A stretch of 64,000 nt of DNA from the NCBI RefSeq assembly GCF_904528075.1, contig NZ_LR882035.1, positions 1,736,001 through 1,800,000 of the forward strand. Direction: 5' to 3'. This document shows positions 54,272 to 64,000 of this stretch, piece by piece; the stretch's first letter is position 1; the number at the start of each line of letters is the position of its first letter. A program made the translations under genes and the position numbers. The stretch comes from Agreia sp. COWG (lineage in GTDB: Bacteria; Actinomycetota; Actinomycetes; Actinomycetales; Microbacteriaceae). Below the pieces are notes generated by a model. It was not told where the DNA came from. It ran no database searches and saw only the letters and a program-made list of their open reading frames with translations.

Positions 54272-55133
54272 GGTGCCTCGACTTGAGCAGGTGCAGCAGC
54301 GACGGCACCACGTCGTCGGATCGTCCGATGCGCCGATGAGAGACCCCGAGGCCCTCGAAGGCCTGCTCGAGGGCCAGGATGTCCGTGTCTATCGATCGCG
54401 ACAACGCGTCGGCGAGAGCGGCATCGTGGCGCAGTGCGGCGGGGATCGACCAGCCGTCGGCTACCGCAATGGCGCGCGCCGGCCGCAGCGGATCGACGTC
54501 TCCCACCGTGACCCACACGAGCTCGTGCTGGGCCCGAAGCCGCCGGATGAGCGAGCGTGACCCGTCGTCCGGCCTCGTGTCGTCGCTCACGACCACGACG
54601 ATAGCCCGCCTTCGCACCGTGCGTGCGAGCACCCTCAGGACACGATCGAGGTCGCTCGGCGGGGCGTCGGCCGTCAGCGATCCCCTGAGGGATCGAAGGA
54701 TTCGCTCGAGATGGTTCTCGCTCGATCGGGAGGCCTGCCTGAGGGTGCGTTCCGCATCGCCGCCGAGGAACGCGACCTCGTCGCCGTGACGCACGGCCAG
54801 GTAGCCGAGGACTCCGACCACGAGCAGGGCGATGTCGCTTTTGGGCTCACCCTCGACTGCCGCCGCCGCCATGCTGCGACCGGAGTCCACCACGAACACG
54901 ACGCTCTGACGCCTGAGCGCCGAGTAGCGCCGAACCAGAGTCGAGCCGCTCCTGGCCGTCGCCTTCCAATCGATATCCCTGACCTCGTCGCCCGCCACGT
55001 AGCTGCGGAGGTCTTCGAAATCCATGCTGCGTCCGGTCACGAGCGAGGCGTATTCGCCGTCGAGCAGGTGGAGGGCCTTGCGGTGCGCGTGGATGAACAT
55101 CCGCGATTTGACGCGCACGAGCAGGCTGTCCAC
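54258..55133 (-). CDS. DUF58 domain-containing protein
   Basis: A 291-residue cytoplasmic protein of the DUF58 family. The marker motif is RSMDFEDLRSYVAGDEVRDIDWKATARSG. VFVVDSGRSMAAA then opens a degenerate vWA-like fold. DUF58 proteins accompany MoxR ATPases in nearly all such operons. It starts 7 bp after the moxR stop. Confidence 0.9.
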   Translation of the reverse strand: MDSLLVRVKSRMFIHAHRKALHLLDGEYASLVTGRSMDFEDLRSYVAGDEVRDIDWKATARSGSTLVRRYSALRRQSVVFVVDSGRSMAAAAVEGEPKSDIALLVVGVLGYLAVRHGDEVAFLGGDAERTLRQASRSSENHLERILRSLRGSLTADAPPSDLDRVLRVLARTVRRRAIVVVVSDDTRPDDGSRSLIRRLRAQHELVWVTVGDVDPLRPARAIAVADGWSIPAALRHDAALADALSRSIDTDILALEQAFEGLGVSHRRIGRSDDVVPSLLHLLKSRHHDRG

Positions 55134-55140
55134 GTCGGGC

Positions 55141-56166
55141 TCAGGGAGTCTGCACCGCGGCGAAGACCGCGTCGATGATGGTCTCGGGTCGTACGCCCTC
55201 CGCGTCTGCCGAGAAGTTGAGAATCACGCGATGCCGCAGCACGGCGTGCCGAATGGCCTTCACGTCGTCGGGTACGACGTGTCCCCTGCCCGACAGCAGC
55301 GCGAGGGCCCGCGCGGCCTGCATGAACGCGATGGTTCCTCGAGGGCTCGCGCCGTATTCGACGTAACCGGCCAGCTCCTCGCCGATGTAGGCGAGAGGAT
55401 GCCGCGTGACGTAGACGAGGGAGACGATGTAGTGGCGGATGGCGTCGTCGACGTAGACCCGAGAGGCCACGTCTTGCAGAAAGCTCACGTCATCGAGCGA
55501 CACGACGCCGGGCTCCTGCGCGGAGGCGTCGAACACGCCGGCATCGAGGCGCTTCAACACCTCGAGCTCCTCCTCCATGGTGGGGTAGTCGACGATCTCC
55601 TTCAGAAGAAAGCGATCCATCTGGGCCTCGGGCAGCTGATACGTACCCTCCTGTTCGATGGGGTTCTGCGTCGCCATCACCAGAAAGGGATCGGGTAGCC
55701 GGTGCACGACCCCGCCGATCGTCGTCTGCCGCTCTTGCATCGCCTCGAGCATGGCGCTCTGGGTCTTTGCGCTCGAGCGATTGACCTCATCGAGCAGCAC
55801 GAAGTTCGAGTGCACAGGCCCGAGCTGCGTCTCGAAGGTGCCGGTGTGAGCGTCATAGATCTGCGTTCCGGTGATGTCGCTCGGCAGCAGGTCCGGAGTG
55901 CATTGGATGCGCGTGAACTGCGCACGGATAGCCCGAGCCAGGGTCGTTGCGGCTGTCGTCTTGGCCAGGCCGGGCACGCTCTCGAGCAGCACGTGACCAC
56001 CGGCGAGGAGCGCGACCAGCAGCGCTCGTCGAAGAGTCACCTGCCCGACGACCGTCGCCGAGTACGACCTCTCGACCGCCTCGATGACGCCCCTGGCACG
56101 ATCGAGCTCAGCAGCGGTCAACACGGACCGGTTGCGGGACTCCCCGGGGAGGGGCTCTGCGCTCAC
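55141..56166 (-). CDS. MoxR family AAA+ ATPase
   Basis: A 341-residue AAA+ ATPase. Walker A is [13 protein letters not shown], Walker [25 protein letters not shown], and [24 protein letters not shown] is the MoxR sensor-1 signature. MoxR ATPases act as chaperones that insert cofactors or activate vWA partners. The GTG at 56166 overlaps the ispG stop by 4 nt (GTGA), so the operon begins in the isoprenoid gene. Confidence 0.93.
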   Translation of the reverse strand: MSAEPLPGESRNRSVLTAAELDRARGVIEAVERSYSATVVGQVTLRRALLVALLAGGHVLLESVPGLAKTTAATTLARAIRAQFTRIQCTPDLLPSDITGTQIYDAHTGTFETQLGPVHSNFVLLDEVNRSSAKTQSAMLEAMQERQTTIGGVVHRLPDPFLVMATQNPIEQEGTYQLPEAQMDRFLLKEIVDYPTMEEELEVLKRLDAGVFDASAQEPGVVSLDDVSFLQDVASRVYVDDAIRHYIVSLVYVTRHPLAYIGEELAGYVEYGASPRGTIAFMQAARALALLSGRGHVVPDDVKAIRHAVLRHRVILNFSADAEGVRPETIIDAVFAAVQTP

Positions 56167-57323
56167 CTGGATCCGACGGTGACCACGGGGCTGCCCGTGG
56201 AGCTGTCGGCGGCGGGCATCTCGGCCGCGAGGCGGTTTGCCTCCGCGATCAGGGTCGCTACGATCTCCGATTCCGGAACGGTCTTGACCACCTCGCCCTT
56301 GACGAAGATCTGGCCCTTGCCGTTGCCCGACGCCACACCGAGATCCGCGTCGCGCGCTTCACCCGGTCCGTTGACGACGCAGCCCATGACGGCCACCCGC
56401 AGCGGCACGGTCATTCCCTCGAGCCCGTCGGTCACGTCGTTGGCGAGCTTGTAGACGTCGACCTGAGCCCGGCCGCAGCTGGGGCAGGAGACGATCTCGA
56501 GCTTGCGCTCACGCAGGTTTAGAGACTGCAGGATCTGAAGGCCCACCTTGATCTCTTGCGCGGGCGGTGCCGACAGCGAGACCCTGATCGTGTCGCCGAT
56601 CCCCTCGCCGAGCAGAATGCCGAAGGCGGTCGCGCTCTTGATGGTGCCCTGGAACTCTGGGCCTGCCTCGGTGACGCCGAGGTGCAGCGGCCAGTCGCCG
56701 CGCTCCGCGAGCAGGCGGTAGGCCTTCACCATCACGACGGGGTCGTTGTGCTTGACCGAGATCTTGAACTCGTGGAAGTCGTGCTCCTCGAAGAGGCTCG
56801 CCTCCCAGACGGCGCTCTCGACGAGTGCCTCTGGCGTGGCCTTGCCGTACTTCTGCAGCAACGAGGGCTCGAGCGAGCCGGCGTTGACACCGATGCGGAT
56901 GGAGACACCGGCGGCCTTGGCCGCGGCGGCGATCTTGCCGACCTGGTCGTCGAACTTGCGGATGTTGCCGGGGTTGACCCGCACGGCGGCACAACCCGCG
57001 TCGATGGCCGCGTACACGTAGTTCGGCTGGAAGTGGATATCGGCGATCACCGGGATCTGGCTCTTCTTCGCGATGATCGGAAGGGCCTCGGCGTCGTCGC
57101 GGCTCGGCACGGCGACGCGAACGATGTCGCATCCGCTCGCGGTGAGCTCGGCGATCTGCTGGAGAGTCGCGTTGATGTTCGTGGTCGGCGTCGTCGTCAT
57201 GGACTGCACGCTCACACGAGCGTCGCCTCCGACGAGTACTTTTCCGACCTTGATCTGACGGGATTTGCGCCGAGGTGCGAGGGTTTCAGGCACTTTCGGC
57301 ATTCCCAGATTGATAGCAGCCAC
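56163..57323 (-). CDS. ispG: 4-hydroxy-3-methylbut-2-enyl diphosphate synthase
   Basis: A 386-residue Fe-S enzyme of the MEP isoprenoid pathway (GcpE), converting MEcPP to HMBPP. The N-terminal TIM barrel has [11 protein letters not shown] and [16 protein letters not shown]; the C-terminal cluster cysteines are in [12 protein letters not shown] and [11 protein letters not shown]. The GTG at 57323 matches the family start ([19 protein letters not shown]) and has TACACT 7 nt upstream. With dxr 3.6 kb away it forms part of the MEP pathway in this window. Confidence 0.95.
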   Translation of the reverse strand: MAAINLGMPKVPETLAPRRKSRQIKVGKVLVGGDARVSVQSMTTTPTTNINATLQQIAELTASGCDIVRVAVPSRDDAEALPIIAKKSQIPVIADIHFQPNYVYAAIDAGCAAVRVNPGNIRKFDDQVGKIAAAAKAAGVSIRIGVNAGSLEPSLLQKYGKATPEALVESAVWEASLFEEHDFHEFKISVKHNDPVVMVKAYRLLAERGDWPLHLGVTEAGPEFQGTIKSATAFGILLGEGIGDTIRVSLSAPPAQEIKVGLQILQSLNLRERKLEIVSCPSCGRAQVDVYKLANDVTDGLEGMTVPLRVAVMGCVVNGPGEARDADLGVASGNGKGQIFVKGEVVKTVPESEIVATLIAEANRLAAEMPAADSSTGSPVVTVGSR

Positions 57324-57330
57324 GTTTTCC

Positions 57331-57336
57331 AGTGTA
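57331..57336 (-). promoter_or_regulatory. TACACT -10 box of ispG
   Basis: TACACT on the minus strand, 7 nt before the GTG at 57323. Confidence 0.45.
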
Positions 57337-57351
57337 GGCGCTGGCGGCCGC

Positions 57352-58017
57352 TCAGGACCCCCAGCCCGTTCGTACCAACCCCGTCTCGTAGGCGGTGACA
57401 ACCAGCTGCACCCGGTCTCGCGCGCCGAGTTTCTGCATGATCCGGCTCACGTGGGTCTTCGCCGTCAGGGGGCTGAGAAAGAGTCTTTCGGCGATCTCGT
57501 CGTTGGTCAGTCCCCGGCCCACCAGCTCGAGCACCTCCCTCTCCCTGAGTGTCAGAGGAGTCAGCGTCGCGTCGTCGACGACGGCCGCGAGGCCGCCTGC
57601 GACCCGCTCTATGAGGGTTCTCGTGACCCCCGGCGAGAGCAGGGCGTCACCCCTCGCGACGACGCGCACCGCGCGGATCAGTTCCACGGGTTCCGTATCC
57701 TTCACGAGAAATCCCGACGCGCCGGCTCGAATCGCGTTGACCACGTAGTCGTCGAGCTCGAACGTCGTCACGATCACGATGTGGGTCGCGGCGTTCGAGG
57801 CATCCTGCACGATCTGCTCTGTCGCCCAGATTCCGTCGCCGTCAGGCATCCGGATGTCCATGAGCACGACGTCGGGGCGCAGCCGGTTCACCGCCTCCAC
57901 GGCAGCCGAGCCCGTTGCCGCCTCTCCCACGACCTCGATGTCTGCTTCGTTCGACAGGAGTGCCGAGAATCCGGCGCGGATCAGCTGCTGGTCGTCGGCG
58001 AGGACCACCGTGATCAT
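57352..58017 (-). CDS. NarL/FixJ family response regulator
   Basis: A 221-residue two-component regulator. The receiver has the phosphoacceptor D54 in [10 protein letters not shown] with KDTEP at the lysine switch. The C-terminal LuxR-type HTH reads [40 protein letters not shown]. Its ATG overlaps the histidine kinase stop by 4 nt. Target genes unknown. Confidence 0.94.
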   Translation of the reverse strand: MITVVLADDQQLIRAGFSALLSNEADIEVVGEAATGSAAVEAVNRLRPDVVLMDIRMPDGDGIWATEQIVQDASNAATHIVIVTTFELDDYVVNAIRAGASGFLVKDTEPVELIRAVRVVARGDALLSPGVTRTLIERVAGGLAAVVDDATLTPLTLREREVLELVGRGLTNDEIAERLFLSPLTAKTHVSRIMQKLGARDRVQLVVTAYETGLVRTGWGS

Positions 58018-59387
58018 CGTGACCCCCGTCTTGCCGACGCGTCTGTGGCACGCGGGATGGTCGCGGAGACGGTGAACCCGCCGCCCTCGACGCCGCTCGC
58101 TGCCTCGAGGCGACCGCCGAGCAGTTCCGCCCTCTCCCGCATGCCGAGGAGGCCTCGGCCGGCAACCTCACCCACGTCGCCCGGGAGCCCGGCGCCGTTG
58201 TCGGATACGGTCAGCACGTAGTGCGAGCCCGTCTGCCCCAGGACAATCGATGCGTGCGACGCACCGGAGTGGCGGACGATGTTCGTGAGGCTCTCCTGGG
58301 CGATTCGGTAGAGCGCGAGCTGCACGGCTGCGGACGGCGGGGAGGTGATGCCGTTCTCGAAGTCGACGTCGAGCTCGGGCGACCGGGTGCTCTCGATGAG
58401 CCCAGGCAGCGTGGCGAGATCCTTCTCCGGTGTGCGCGGGGCGGACGTCGTGTCGGAATCGTCACCGTAGGGGTCATCGGAGCGAAGGATCCCGAGAACG
58501 CCGCGCACCTCGTCGAGCGCCTGCTTGCTGGTGGCCTTGATGCTCGCGAGGGCCTCACCGGCCTTCTCGGGCTGGGAGTCGAGCAGGTGAAGACCGACCC
58601 CGGCCTGCACGTTGATCGACGACAGCGAGTGGGCGAGCACATCGTGCAGCTCGCGCGCGATGCGCACCCGCTCCTCCTGTGCCGCGTCGACCCTGCGACG
58701 CGTCTGCATCGCCCGAAGCTGCGCGAAGCGTTCGCGCTGGTTCCGAACGGAGTCGGCGAAGCCCAGCACGAAAAGCAGGGCGAGGGTGCCCCCGATGATG
58801 CGCAGCGGCGACCAGTCCAGGCCGAGGATGCTTCCGCCGACGAAGGCGGCCAGCCAGCCGCCGGCCACGGCGAGGAGTGCCCACCTGCGCGCTCCTCGAA
58901 CCACGGCCAGCCCCGCGGAGAAAGCCAGAGCGAGGTAGATCTGCACGATAGACGTGTCGACCAGCACGTCGAGAACCGCGACGACGGCCGCCACCACGAC
59001 CACGGGCCCGGGAAATCGGCGTGCGGCGATCAGTGCGGCTGGACCGGCGATAGCGAGGCCCACCGCGATGGCGACCGCGCCGGGTCGGACCGCTGCGTCG
59101 CCCACCAGCTGGAACGACGCGACACCGAGCTGCACCACGAGGGAGACGATGACGGGCAGCCACAGTCGCGCCTTCGCTGGGAGAAACGGGCCGCGCGGGC
59201 CGACTCCGTAGGCGCCTCGCCATCCGGCAGGGCCGTGACCTCGACCGGGGGGCCGGTGCGGCGCGTGTCCGTGGCCGCCACGTTGCCAGGCCGCGCCGCG
59301 CGGACCCCAGTCGTCGGAAGACGGAGGCGTCCACCCTGAGCGGCTCGCCCACGGGCCGCTCTCGTGCGGCGATCGGGGTTGGCTCAT
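58014..59387 (-). CDS. sensor histidine kinase (HisKA_3, NarL partner)
   Basis: A 457-residue histidine kinase. A Pro/Gly/His-rich cytoplasmic N-terminus of about 60 residues is followed by about six membrane helices without a large extracellular domain. Then comes the dimerisation/phosphoacceptor motif RIARELHDVLAHSLSSINVQAG and the ATPase motifs IAQESLTNIVRHSGA, VSDNGAGLPG and GLLGMRERAELLGG. It probably senses a membrane or lipid-side signal. Start ATG at 59387 with TAGCAT 7 nt upstream. Confidence 0.93.
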   Translation of the reverse strand: MSQPRSPHESGPWASRSGWTPPSSDDWGPRGAAWQRGGHGHAPHRPPGRGHGPAGWRGAYGVGPRGPFLPAKARLWLPVIVSLVVQLGVASFQLVGDAAVRPGAVAIAVGLAIAGPAALIAARRFPGPVVVVAAVVAVLDVLVDTSIVQIYLALAFSAGLAVVRGARRWALLAVAGGWLAAFVGGSILGLDWSPLRIIGGTLALLFVLGFADSVRNQRERFAQLRAMQTRRRVDAAQEERVRIARELHDVLAHSLSSINVQAGVGLHLLDSQPEKAGEALASIKATSKQALDEVRGVLGILRSDDPYGDDSDTTSAPRTPEKDLATLPGLIESTRSPELDVDFENGITSPPSAAVQLALYRIAQESLTNIVRHSGASHASIVLGQTGSHYVLTVSDNGAGLPGDVGEVAGRGLLGMRERAELLGGRLEAASGVEGGGFTVSATIPRATDASARRGSR

Positions 59388-59394
59388 GCTTTCG

Positions 59395-59400
59395 ATGCTA
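59395..59400 (-). promoter_or_regulatory. TAGCAT -10 box of histidine kinase gene
   Basis: TAGCAT on the minus strand, 7 nt before the ATG at 59387. Confidence 0.4.
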
Positions 59401-59489
59401 GCGAGGCTCGGCCCCGCCGGCGTCGGCCCGCGGAGGGTGATCTCCCTACTCCCCCGGGAGCAGAGCCTCTACCGGTGCAGGACGACCCG

Positions 59490-60812
59490 TCAGCCGAAGA
59501 GGTTGATGGGTTTCACGATGTCGGCGTACATCAGCAGAACGCTCATGGCGCCGAGGACGATGACCACCGCGAAGGTCAGAGGCATGAGCTTTGCCGTGTC
59601 GACGGGCCCAGGGTCGCGACGCTTGAAGAGCTTGGCGAAGAATCTACGGATGCCTTCCCACAGCGCGCCGGCGATATGTCCGCCATCGAGGGGCATGAGC
59701 GGCACCAGATTGATGACGCCCAACGCGATGTTGAGCGAGCCGATGAGCCCGAGCAGGCTGGCGATCTTCGACGGCAGCGTGAACTGGTCGACGCTGGCGA
59801 TCTCGCCGGCTGCGCGCCCGACCCCCACCACGCTGATCGGCCCGTTCGGGTCGCGCTCCCCCGGCCCGAATGCGGCGTTCGCGACGTCGACCATGCGCTG
59901 TGGCAGGTTCAAGATGAGGTGGACGACGTTGGCGATGTTCTCCCCCACGAACGGCAGAACGGCGCCGGCGCTCTGCGGCACGAGTTCCTGCTTCGGGCCG
60001 ATGCCGACGAAGCCGACCTCCTGGGTCACGGGCTGCCCCGCATCATCGAGAATCTTGTTGCCCGAGGCATCCTGCTCGAAGCGCTCCGCGAGAAGCGGCA
60101 CCACGGTGAGCGTCGCCTGCTGCCCGTCGCGCAGCACGTCGACGCTGAGCGTCTTGCCCGGCGACTTCTGGATGATGGAGGTCGATTCGTCCCAGTTCGA
60201 CACGGTGACGCCATTGATCGCGGTGATGAGGTCGCCCTCCTCGAAGCCCGCCGTGACCCCGGGGCCCGGGGTGTCGGATGCGTCGCACGTCTGCCGCTCG
60301 CTCGTTGCGGGCAGCACGCACTGGCTCACCGAGCCGACCGTGGTCTTGGCCACGCCGAAGCCACAGAGCACGATGGCGAAGATGACCGTGGCGATCACGA
60401 AGTTCATGAACGGCCCGCCGGCCATGATGATGATGCGCTTCCAGATGGGCAGGCGGTAGAACGCACGATCGTCGTCGTTGCCGATCGACTCGGCGCTCAC
60501 CTCGCGCGCATCCTGCACCAAGGTGTTGAAGAAGCCCGTGCTGGCGTTGCGCACGGCACCGCCCTGCTTGGCGGGAGGGAACATGCCGATCATCGAGATG
60601 TAGCCACCCATGGGGATGGCCTTGATGCCGTACTCGGTCTCTCCGCGGCGGCGCGAGAACAGGGTGGGCCCGAAGCCGATCATGTACTGCATGACCTTCA
60701 CGCCGAACAGCTTGGCCGGCACCAAGTGCCCCACCTCGTGCAGGCCGATGGAGACGGCGAGGCCGACGACGACGACGAGCACGCCGAGAATGAATTGAAG
60801 GACCGTTTCCAC
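59490..60812 (-). CDS. rseP: site-2 protease, RseP/M50 family
   Basis: A 440-residue intramembrane zinc protease. HEVGH near residue 25 is the HExxH site, and LVPLMPLDGGH in the C-terminal helix the second ligand motif. A PDZ domain lies between (VTAGFEEGDLITAINGVTV). In E. coli it releases sigma E; in actinobacteria the relatives (Rip) cleave anti-sigma factors. I place the start at the GTG 60812, 6 nt after TAACGT; the GTG at 60818 would touch that box. Typical dxr-rseP order. Confidence 0.93.
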   Translation of the reverse strand: METVLQFILGVLVVVVGLAVSIGLHEVGHLVPAKLFGVKVMQYMIGFGPTLFSRRRGETEYGIKAIPMGGYISMIGMFPPAKQGGAVRNASTGFFNTLVQDAREVSAESIGNDDDRAFYRLPIWKRIIIMAGGPFMNFVIATVIFAIVLCGFGVAKTTVGSVSQCVLPATSERQTCDASDTPGPGVTAGFEEGDLITAINGVTVSNWDESTSIIQKSPGKTLSVDVLRDGQQATLTVVPLLAERFEQDASGNKILDDAGQPVTQEVGFVGIGPKQELVPQSAGAVLPFVGENIANVVHLILNLPQRMVDVANAAFGPGERDPNGPISVVGVGRAAGEIASVDQFTLPSKIASLLGLIGSLNIALGVINLVPLMPLDGGHIAGALWEGIRRFFAKLFKRRDPGPVDTAKLMPLTFAVVIVLGAMSVLLMYADIVKPINLFG

Positions 60813-60818
60813 GTGCAC

Positions 60819-60824
60819 ACGTTA
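60819..60824 (-). promoter_or_regulatory. TAACGT -10 box of rseP
   Basis: TAACGT on the minus strand, 6 nt before the GTG at 60812. Confidence 0.4.
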
Positions 60825-60918
60825 CAGGTCGTCTCGCTGGCCCCGCTGGTCTTTGGCTGGGCGCCAGCCGCACGCAGACCGTATGACAGACCCGACCCCT
60901 CGGTCGGCTCCGCCGCAC

Positions 60919-62001
60919 CTAGGAGGCGATCAGGGCATCCGCCGTCCGCCGCGCCCACGCCTCGGAATCGGCCAGGGATTCCAGAGTGACCTCGCCGGCG
61001 GCCGGGTCGAAGCGCTCCACGACGGTTGCGATCGTGTCCACGATGCCGGTGAACGGGATCGATCCGGCGTGGAACGCGGCGACAGCCTGCTCGTTGGCCG
61101 CGTTGAACACGGCGGGATACGCTCCCTTCGCCCGGCCCACCTGTTTGGCGAGCTCGACCGCCGGAAAGGCCTCGCTGTCGAGGGGTTCGAACGTCCAGCT
61201 GTGCGCCGACGACCAGTCGAGGGGCTGACCGGCTCCGCGCACCCTGTTCGGCCAATCGAGTCCCAGCGAGATGGGCAGCCGCATGTCGGGCGGCGACGCC
61301 TGCGCGATGGTCGAGCCGTCGATGAACTCGACCATGGAGTGGATGATCGACTGCGGATGCACAGTGACCTCGATGCGGCCGTAGGCCACGTCGAACAGCA
61401 GGTGCGCCTCGATCACCTCGAGCCCCTTGTTCACCAGGGTGGCCGAGTTGGTCGTGATGACCAGCCCCATGTCCCAGGTCGGATGCGCGAGGGCCTCGCG
61501 GGGGGTCACCCGTTCGAGCGACTCCCGGCTGCGTCCGCGGAATGGACCGCCCGACGCGGTGAGCACCAGTCGCTCGACCTCGTCGGCCGAACCCGATCTG
61601 AGGGCCTGGGCGATGGCGGAGTGCTCGGAGTCGACCGGAACGATCTGTCCGGGACTCGCCAGTGCCTTGAGCAGCTCGCCGCCCACGATCAGACTCTCCT
61701 TGTTCGCCAGGGCGAGCGTGCGTCCTGCTCGCAGTGCGGCCACGCTCGGGCCGAGGCCCACGGAGCCCGTGATGCCGTTCAACACGACATCGGCGCCGAC
61801 GTCGCGTACGAGCTCGGCCGCCTCGTCGGCCCCGATAGCGGTGTCAGAGACACCGAACTCCGCCGCCTGTTCGTCGAGTAGTTCGCGATTGCGGCCGGCA
61901 CCGAGGCCGACGACCTCGAAGCGCTCGGGAGCGGATCGGACCACGTCGAGCGCCTGCACGCCGATGGAACCCGTTGAGCCAAGGATGATGATGCGTCTCA
62001 C
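60919..62001 (-). CDS. dxr: 1-deoxy-D-xylulose 5-phosphate reductoisomerase
   Basis: A 360-residue NADPH-dependent enzyme, second step of the MEP pathway and the target of fosmidomycin. [17 protein letters not shown] is the nucleotide loop; [12 protein letters not shown] carries metal-binding Glu/Asp residues, and ASGGPFRG and HPTWDMG are family signatures. Start GTG at 62001, preceded by AGGA. It is followed by rseP and lies 55 bp upstream-side of the FKBP lipoprotein gene. Confidence 0.95.
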   Translation of the reverse strand: MRRIIILGSTGSIGVQALDVVRSAPERFEVVGLGAGRNRELLDEQAAEFGVSDTAIGADEAAELVRDVGADVVLNGITGSVGLGPSVAALRAGRTLALANKESLIVGGELLKALASPGQIVPVDSEHSAIAQALRSGSADEVERLVLTASGGPFRGRSRESLERVTPREALAHPTWDMGLVITTNSATLVNKGLEVIEAHLLFDVAYGRIEVTVHPQSIIHSMVEFIDGSTIAQASPPDMRLPISLGLDWPNRVRGAGQPLDWSSAHSWTFEPLDSEAFPAVELAKQVGRAKGAYPAVFNAANEQAVAAFHAGSIPFTGIVDTIATVVERFDPAAGEVTLESLADSEAWARRTADALIAS

Positions 62002-62032
62002 ATGCTCATCCTGCCATTGGCGTGGCTCGTGC

Positions 62033-63043
62033 CTAGCCCGCGAGGATGTCGATGACGAAGACGAGGGTGTCGGTCGGCGTGATGGGCGAGCCCTCGGGCG
62101 GGTTGTTTCCGTAGCCGTCGGCCGGGGGAATCGACACGATCACCTGCGACCCCACGGTCTGGCCGGCGATCGCCGATTCGAAGCCCTTGAGCGTTCCACC
62201 GGGCTGCACGGCCAGCGGGGTCTTTCCCCAGCTCTGGTCGAAGACCGCCTTCGTGCCCCACACACTGCCGATGTACTGCACCACGGAGGGCTGTCCGGCG
62301 CCGATGACCTTGCCGGTGCCCTTCTTCAAAACGGTGATCGTGGTTGCTGCCGGCGGGGCTGTGTCGGGGATGGTCACCGTCGGCGTGCCATCGGCAGCCG
62401 TGGTCACCGTGGGCACGCCGTCGACGGCGGGCTGGTCGGCGCCGTCGGCCTTGAGCGAGTCGGGGTCGTTCGCGGCGAGCACCTGGCCGAGGTCGACGAC
62501 GAAGACGAGGGGGTCGGTGGCGGTGATGCCCAGGTCTTTGTTGCCATTGGCGCCGAAGCCCTCGGACGCCGGCACGGCGACGGCGACACGCGAGCCGCCA
62601 TTCACGCACTCGACCGCCTTCACCAGGCCCGGAAGGAACTGCGTGGAATCGACGACCATGCTCAGCGCCGCCGATCCCTGGTCGTACGTCGAGAAGACCT
62701 CTTTGCCGGAGGTGCCGTTGAACAGGGTGAAGTTGATGATGCCGAAGTCGCCGACGTTGGCCTTGACGCCATCGCCGTTGTCGAGAACAGTGCGCTGCGT
62801 CGAATCGACGGAGACGGGAGAGTCGAACGTGGCATCGGCCTTCGCGCCGGCATCGGAGGTCACCTTGATCGAGTCGGAGGCGGAGCCGGACGGCGTGTCG
62901 GTGCACGAACCAGCGGGTGCCTGGGCCGCGGCCGTCGATGTCGGCGTCGCGCTCGGGTCGGGCGAGCCGGAGCATCCGGCCAGGGTCAATGCCAGGGCCG
63001 AGACGGCGACGATGACGGGGAGCTTGCGCACGGGAGTCCTCAC
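62033..63043 (-). CDS. two-domain FKBP-type peptidyl-prolyl isomerase, lipoprotein
   Basis: An exported FKBP of about 336 residues. The signal peptide ends in LTLAGC, a lipobox, so it is lipid-anchored on the outer face. It contains two FKBP domains: a diverged first copy ([22 protein letters not shown] to VFVVDLG, about 90-200) and a second, better conserved one ([33 protein letters not shown], about 230-336). The GTG at 63043 has little support; the GTG at 63031 follows GAGG and gives [10 protein letters not shown]. Probably folds proteins in the envelope. Confidence 0.88.
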   Translation of the reverse strand: MRTPVRKLPVIVAVSALALTLAGCSGSPDPSATPTSTAAAQAPAGSCTDTPSGSASDSIKVTSDAGAKADATFDSPVSVDSTQRTVLDNGDGVKANVGDFGIINFTLFNGTSGKEVFSTYDQGSAALSMVVDSTQFLPGLVKAVECVNGGSRVAVAVPASEGFGANGNKDLGITATDPLVFVVDLGQVLAANDPDSLKADGADQPAVDGVPTVTTAADGTPTVTIPDTAPPAATTITVLKKGTGKVIGAGQPSVVQYIGSVWGTKAVFDQSWGKTPLAVQPGGTLKGFESAIAGQTVGSQVIVSIPPADGYGNNPPEGSPITPTDTLVFVIDILAG

Positions 63044-63099
63044 AGACGACAGGGGGGAAGAAGGTCACAGTCTGACGCACCAAGCATGGGCGTTCCTGT

Positions 63100-64000
63100 T
63101 CAGGCGCTGGGAGCGGCGGGGGCCTGGGCGACAGGTCGCGCAGACTTCGATGCGTTTACGATCCCGATTCCCGAGATGACACCGCCGACGATGAGCAGTA
63201 CCCCCGTGGTCAGCGCCGCCCGGTGAAATCCGGAGACGTCGAGCGAGGGTCCGACGATGAGGCCGGCGGATGCCACGGCGACGAGCCCGGCGACCCTCGA
63301 GACCGCATTGTTCACGGCCGAGGCGATGCCGGCCCTGGCGGGCTCGATGGAGCCGAGGATGGCCGAAGTGAGCGGGGCGACCGTCAGAGTCATGCCGAAG
63401 CCGAACACGATGATGCCCGGAAAGACCTGCGTCCAGTAGTCGGCCTCGGCGCCGACGCGCGTGAGAAGGAGAAAACCGATGCCGGCGATGATCGGCCCGG
63501 CGAACATGAAGAGGCGAGGGCCGCGCACTCCGGCGAGCCTGCCGACCTGGGTCGACAGCACGATGCTGATGACGGTGGTCGGAAGCGTGCTGAGCCCAGC
63601 CAGCGTCGCCGAGTACCCGGCCACCTGCTGCAGGAAGACGGCGAGCAGGAAGGTGCCGAGCGAGAGCGCGCCGTAGACGAAAACGGTCGACACATTGCCC
63701 ACCGAGAAGTTGCGCACCCGAAAAAGCGAGAGCGGCATCATGGGCTGGGCGGTGCGTCGCTCGTGCCGGATGAACAGCGCGAACGAGGCCACGCCGACGA
63801 TGGCTGGCACGAAGATGATCGGGCTCGTCCAACCGAAGTGGGACTGCTCGATGAGGGCGAAGACGGGAAGGCCGAGCCCGACGATTCCGAGGACGGCCCC
63901 GCGAATGTCGATGCGCGTGCCCGCCGGTGCAGCGTGATCGTGCTGCAGCCGTCGCAGCAGAACCAGCGTCACGGCGATGGGCACGATGTTGATGGCGAAG
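63100..64000 (-). CDS. MFS drug exporter, DHA2 family, 3' part (truncated by window edge)
   Basis: The C-terminal 300 residues of an EmrB/QacA-type 14-helix exporter, whose 5' end lies beyond 64000. About eight membrane segments are visible, with the DHA2 mid-region loop INIVPIAVTLVLLRRL at the edge, MMPLSLFRVRNFSVGN, then GRLAGVRGPRLFMFAGPIIAG and the final APLTSAILGSIEPARAGIASAVNNAVSRVAG (the DHA2 motif C-like end). Substrate unknown. A new start inside the window is not needed; the frame continues past the edge. Confidence 0.9.
   Translation of the reverse strand, partial: FAINIVPIAVTLVLLRRLQHDHAAPAGTRIDIRGAVLGIVGLGLPVFALIEQSHFGWTSPIIFVPAIVGVASFALFIRHERRTAQPMMPLSLFRVRNFSVGNVSTVFVYGALSLGTFLLAVFLQQVAGYSATLAGLSTLPTTVISIVLSTQVGRLAGVRGPRLFMFAGPIIAGIGFLLLTRVGAEADYWTQVFPGIIVFGFGMTLTVAPLTSAILGSIEPARAGIASAVNNAVSRVAGLVAVASAGLIVGPSLDVSGFHRAALTTGVLLIVGGVISGIGIVNASKSARPVAQAPAAPSA

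Noticed and set aside
60855..60869. GGCTGG-GCG-CCAGCC hairpin between dxr and rseP
   Set aside because: Only six base pairs and no T-tract on the minus strand; not enough to call a terminator.

Overview
The window is 64 kb of high-GC chromosomal DNA from an actinobacterium, most likely a Microbacteriaceae. The evidence is the actinobacterial N-terminus of polynucleotide phosphorylase, the Pro/Gly/Ala-rich actinobacterial IF-2 with its NNPFASQQG repeats, a HelD-type RNA polymerase ATPase, a Bat/MoxR operon, a mycothiol-type lifestyle with a xi-class GST, and many gene starts that look leaderless (a TANNNT box 6-7 nt before the start codon). No tRNA or rRNA gene, insertion sequence, CRISPR array or prophage gene was found. 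The whole window reads as ordinary vertically inherited chromosome.

Layout. The minus strand carries a conserved backbone for translation, RNA metabolism and isoprenoid synthesis, read from right to left: dxr, rseP, (NarL-type two-component pair), ispG, (MoxR/Bat operon), (LCP gene), proS, nusA, ylxR, infB, rbfA, truB, ribF, rpsO, pnp. The order is recognisable, but large blocks of other genes separate its parts. The largest block is about 31 kb between ribF and rpsO. A smaller one, a VanZ-like gene plus three related small genes, lies between rpsO and pnp.

Region by region. 1-3.4 kb: start of pnp, three small paralogous HIRAN-like genes, a VanZ-like gene, an acidic protein, and rpsO with its own terminator. 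3.4-7.1 kb: a LysR regulator between two MFS exporters. 7.1-11.2 kb: FKBP, HelD ATPase, PrsW protease. 11.2-15.2 kb: GlcD-like oxidase coupled to aspartase, then an aldo/keto reductase. 15.2-19.9 kb: maltokinase-like kinase coupled to oligopeptidase B, then a phosphodiesterase. 19.9-26.1 kb: Stealth phosphotransferase, CorA, xi-class GST, SNF2 helicase. 26.3-33.1 kb: TIGR01777 epimerase, small membrane proteins, a circularly permuted flavin amine oxidase, a GDSL hydrolase, an SDR-DUF2867 fusion and an SRPBCC protein. 33.2-40.9 kb: ROK kinase, ribF, truB, a kinase-like protein with a degenerate P-loop, an epimerase, a TmrB-like P-loop protein, DUF2332 and GNAT. 41-43 kb: mutY and panE. 43-49.7 kb: rbfA, infB, ylxR, nusA, proS. 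49.7-57.3 kb: LCP protein, the six-gene Bat operon and ispG. 57.3-64 kb: two-component system, rseP, dxr, a two-domain FKBP lipoprotein and a truncated MFS exporter.

Most notable: (i) the flavin amine oxidase at 28.9-30.4 kb has its C-terminal FAD motif moved to the N-terminus, in front of the GxGxxG fold; (ii) infB is split by a frameshift in its low-complexity N-terminal region; (iii) about half of the monocistronic or first genes carry a TANNNT box 6-7 nt upstream of the start, and one such box heads a six-codon leader ORF overlapping the GST gene; (iv) the terminator of the nusA-infB-rbfA operon lies inside the 3' end of the convergent panE gene.
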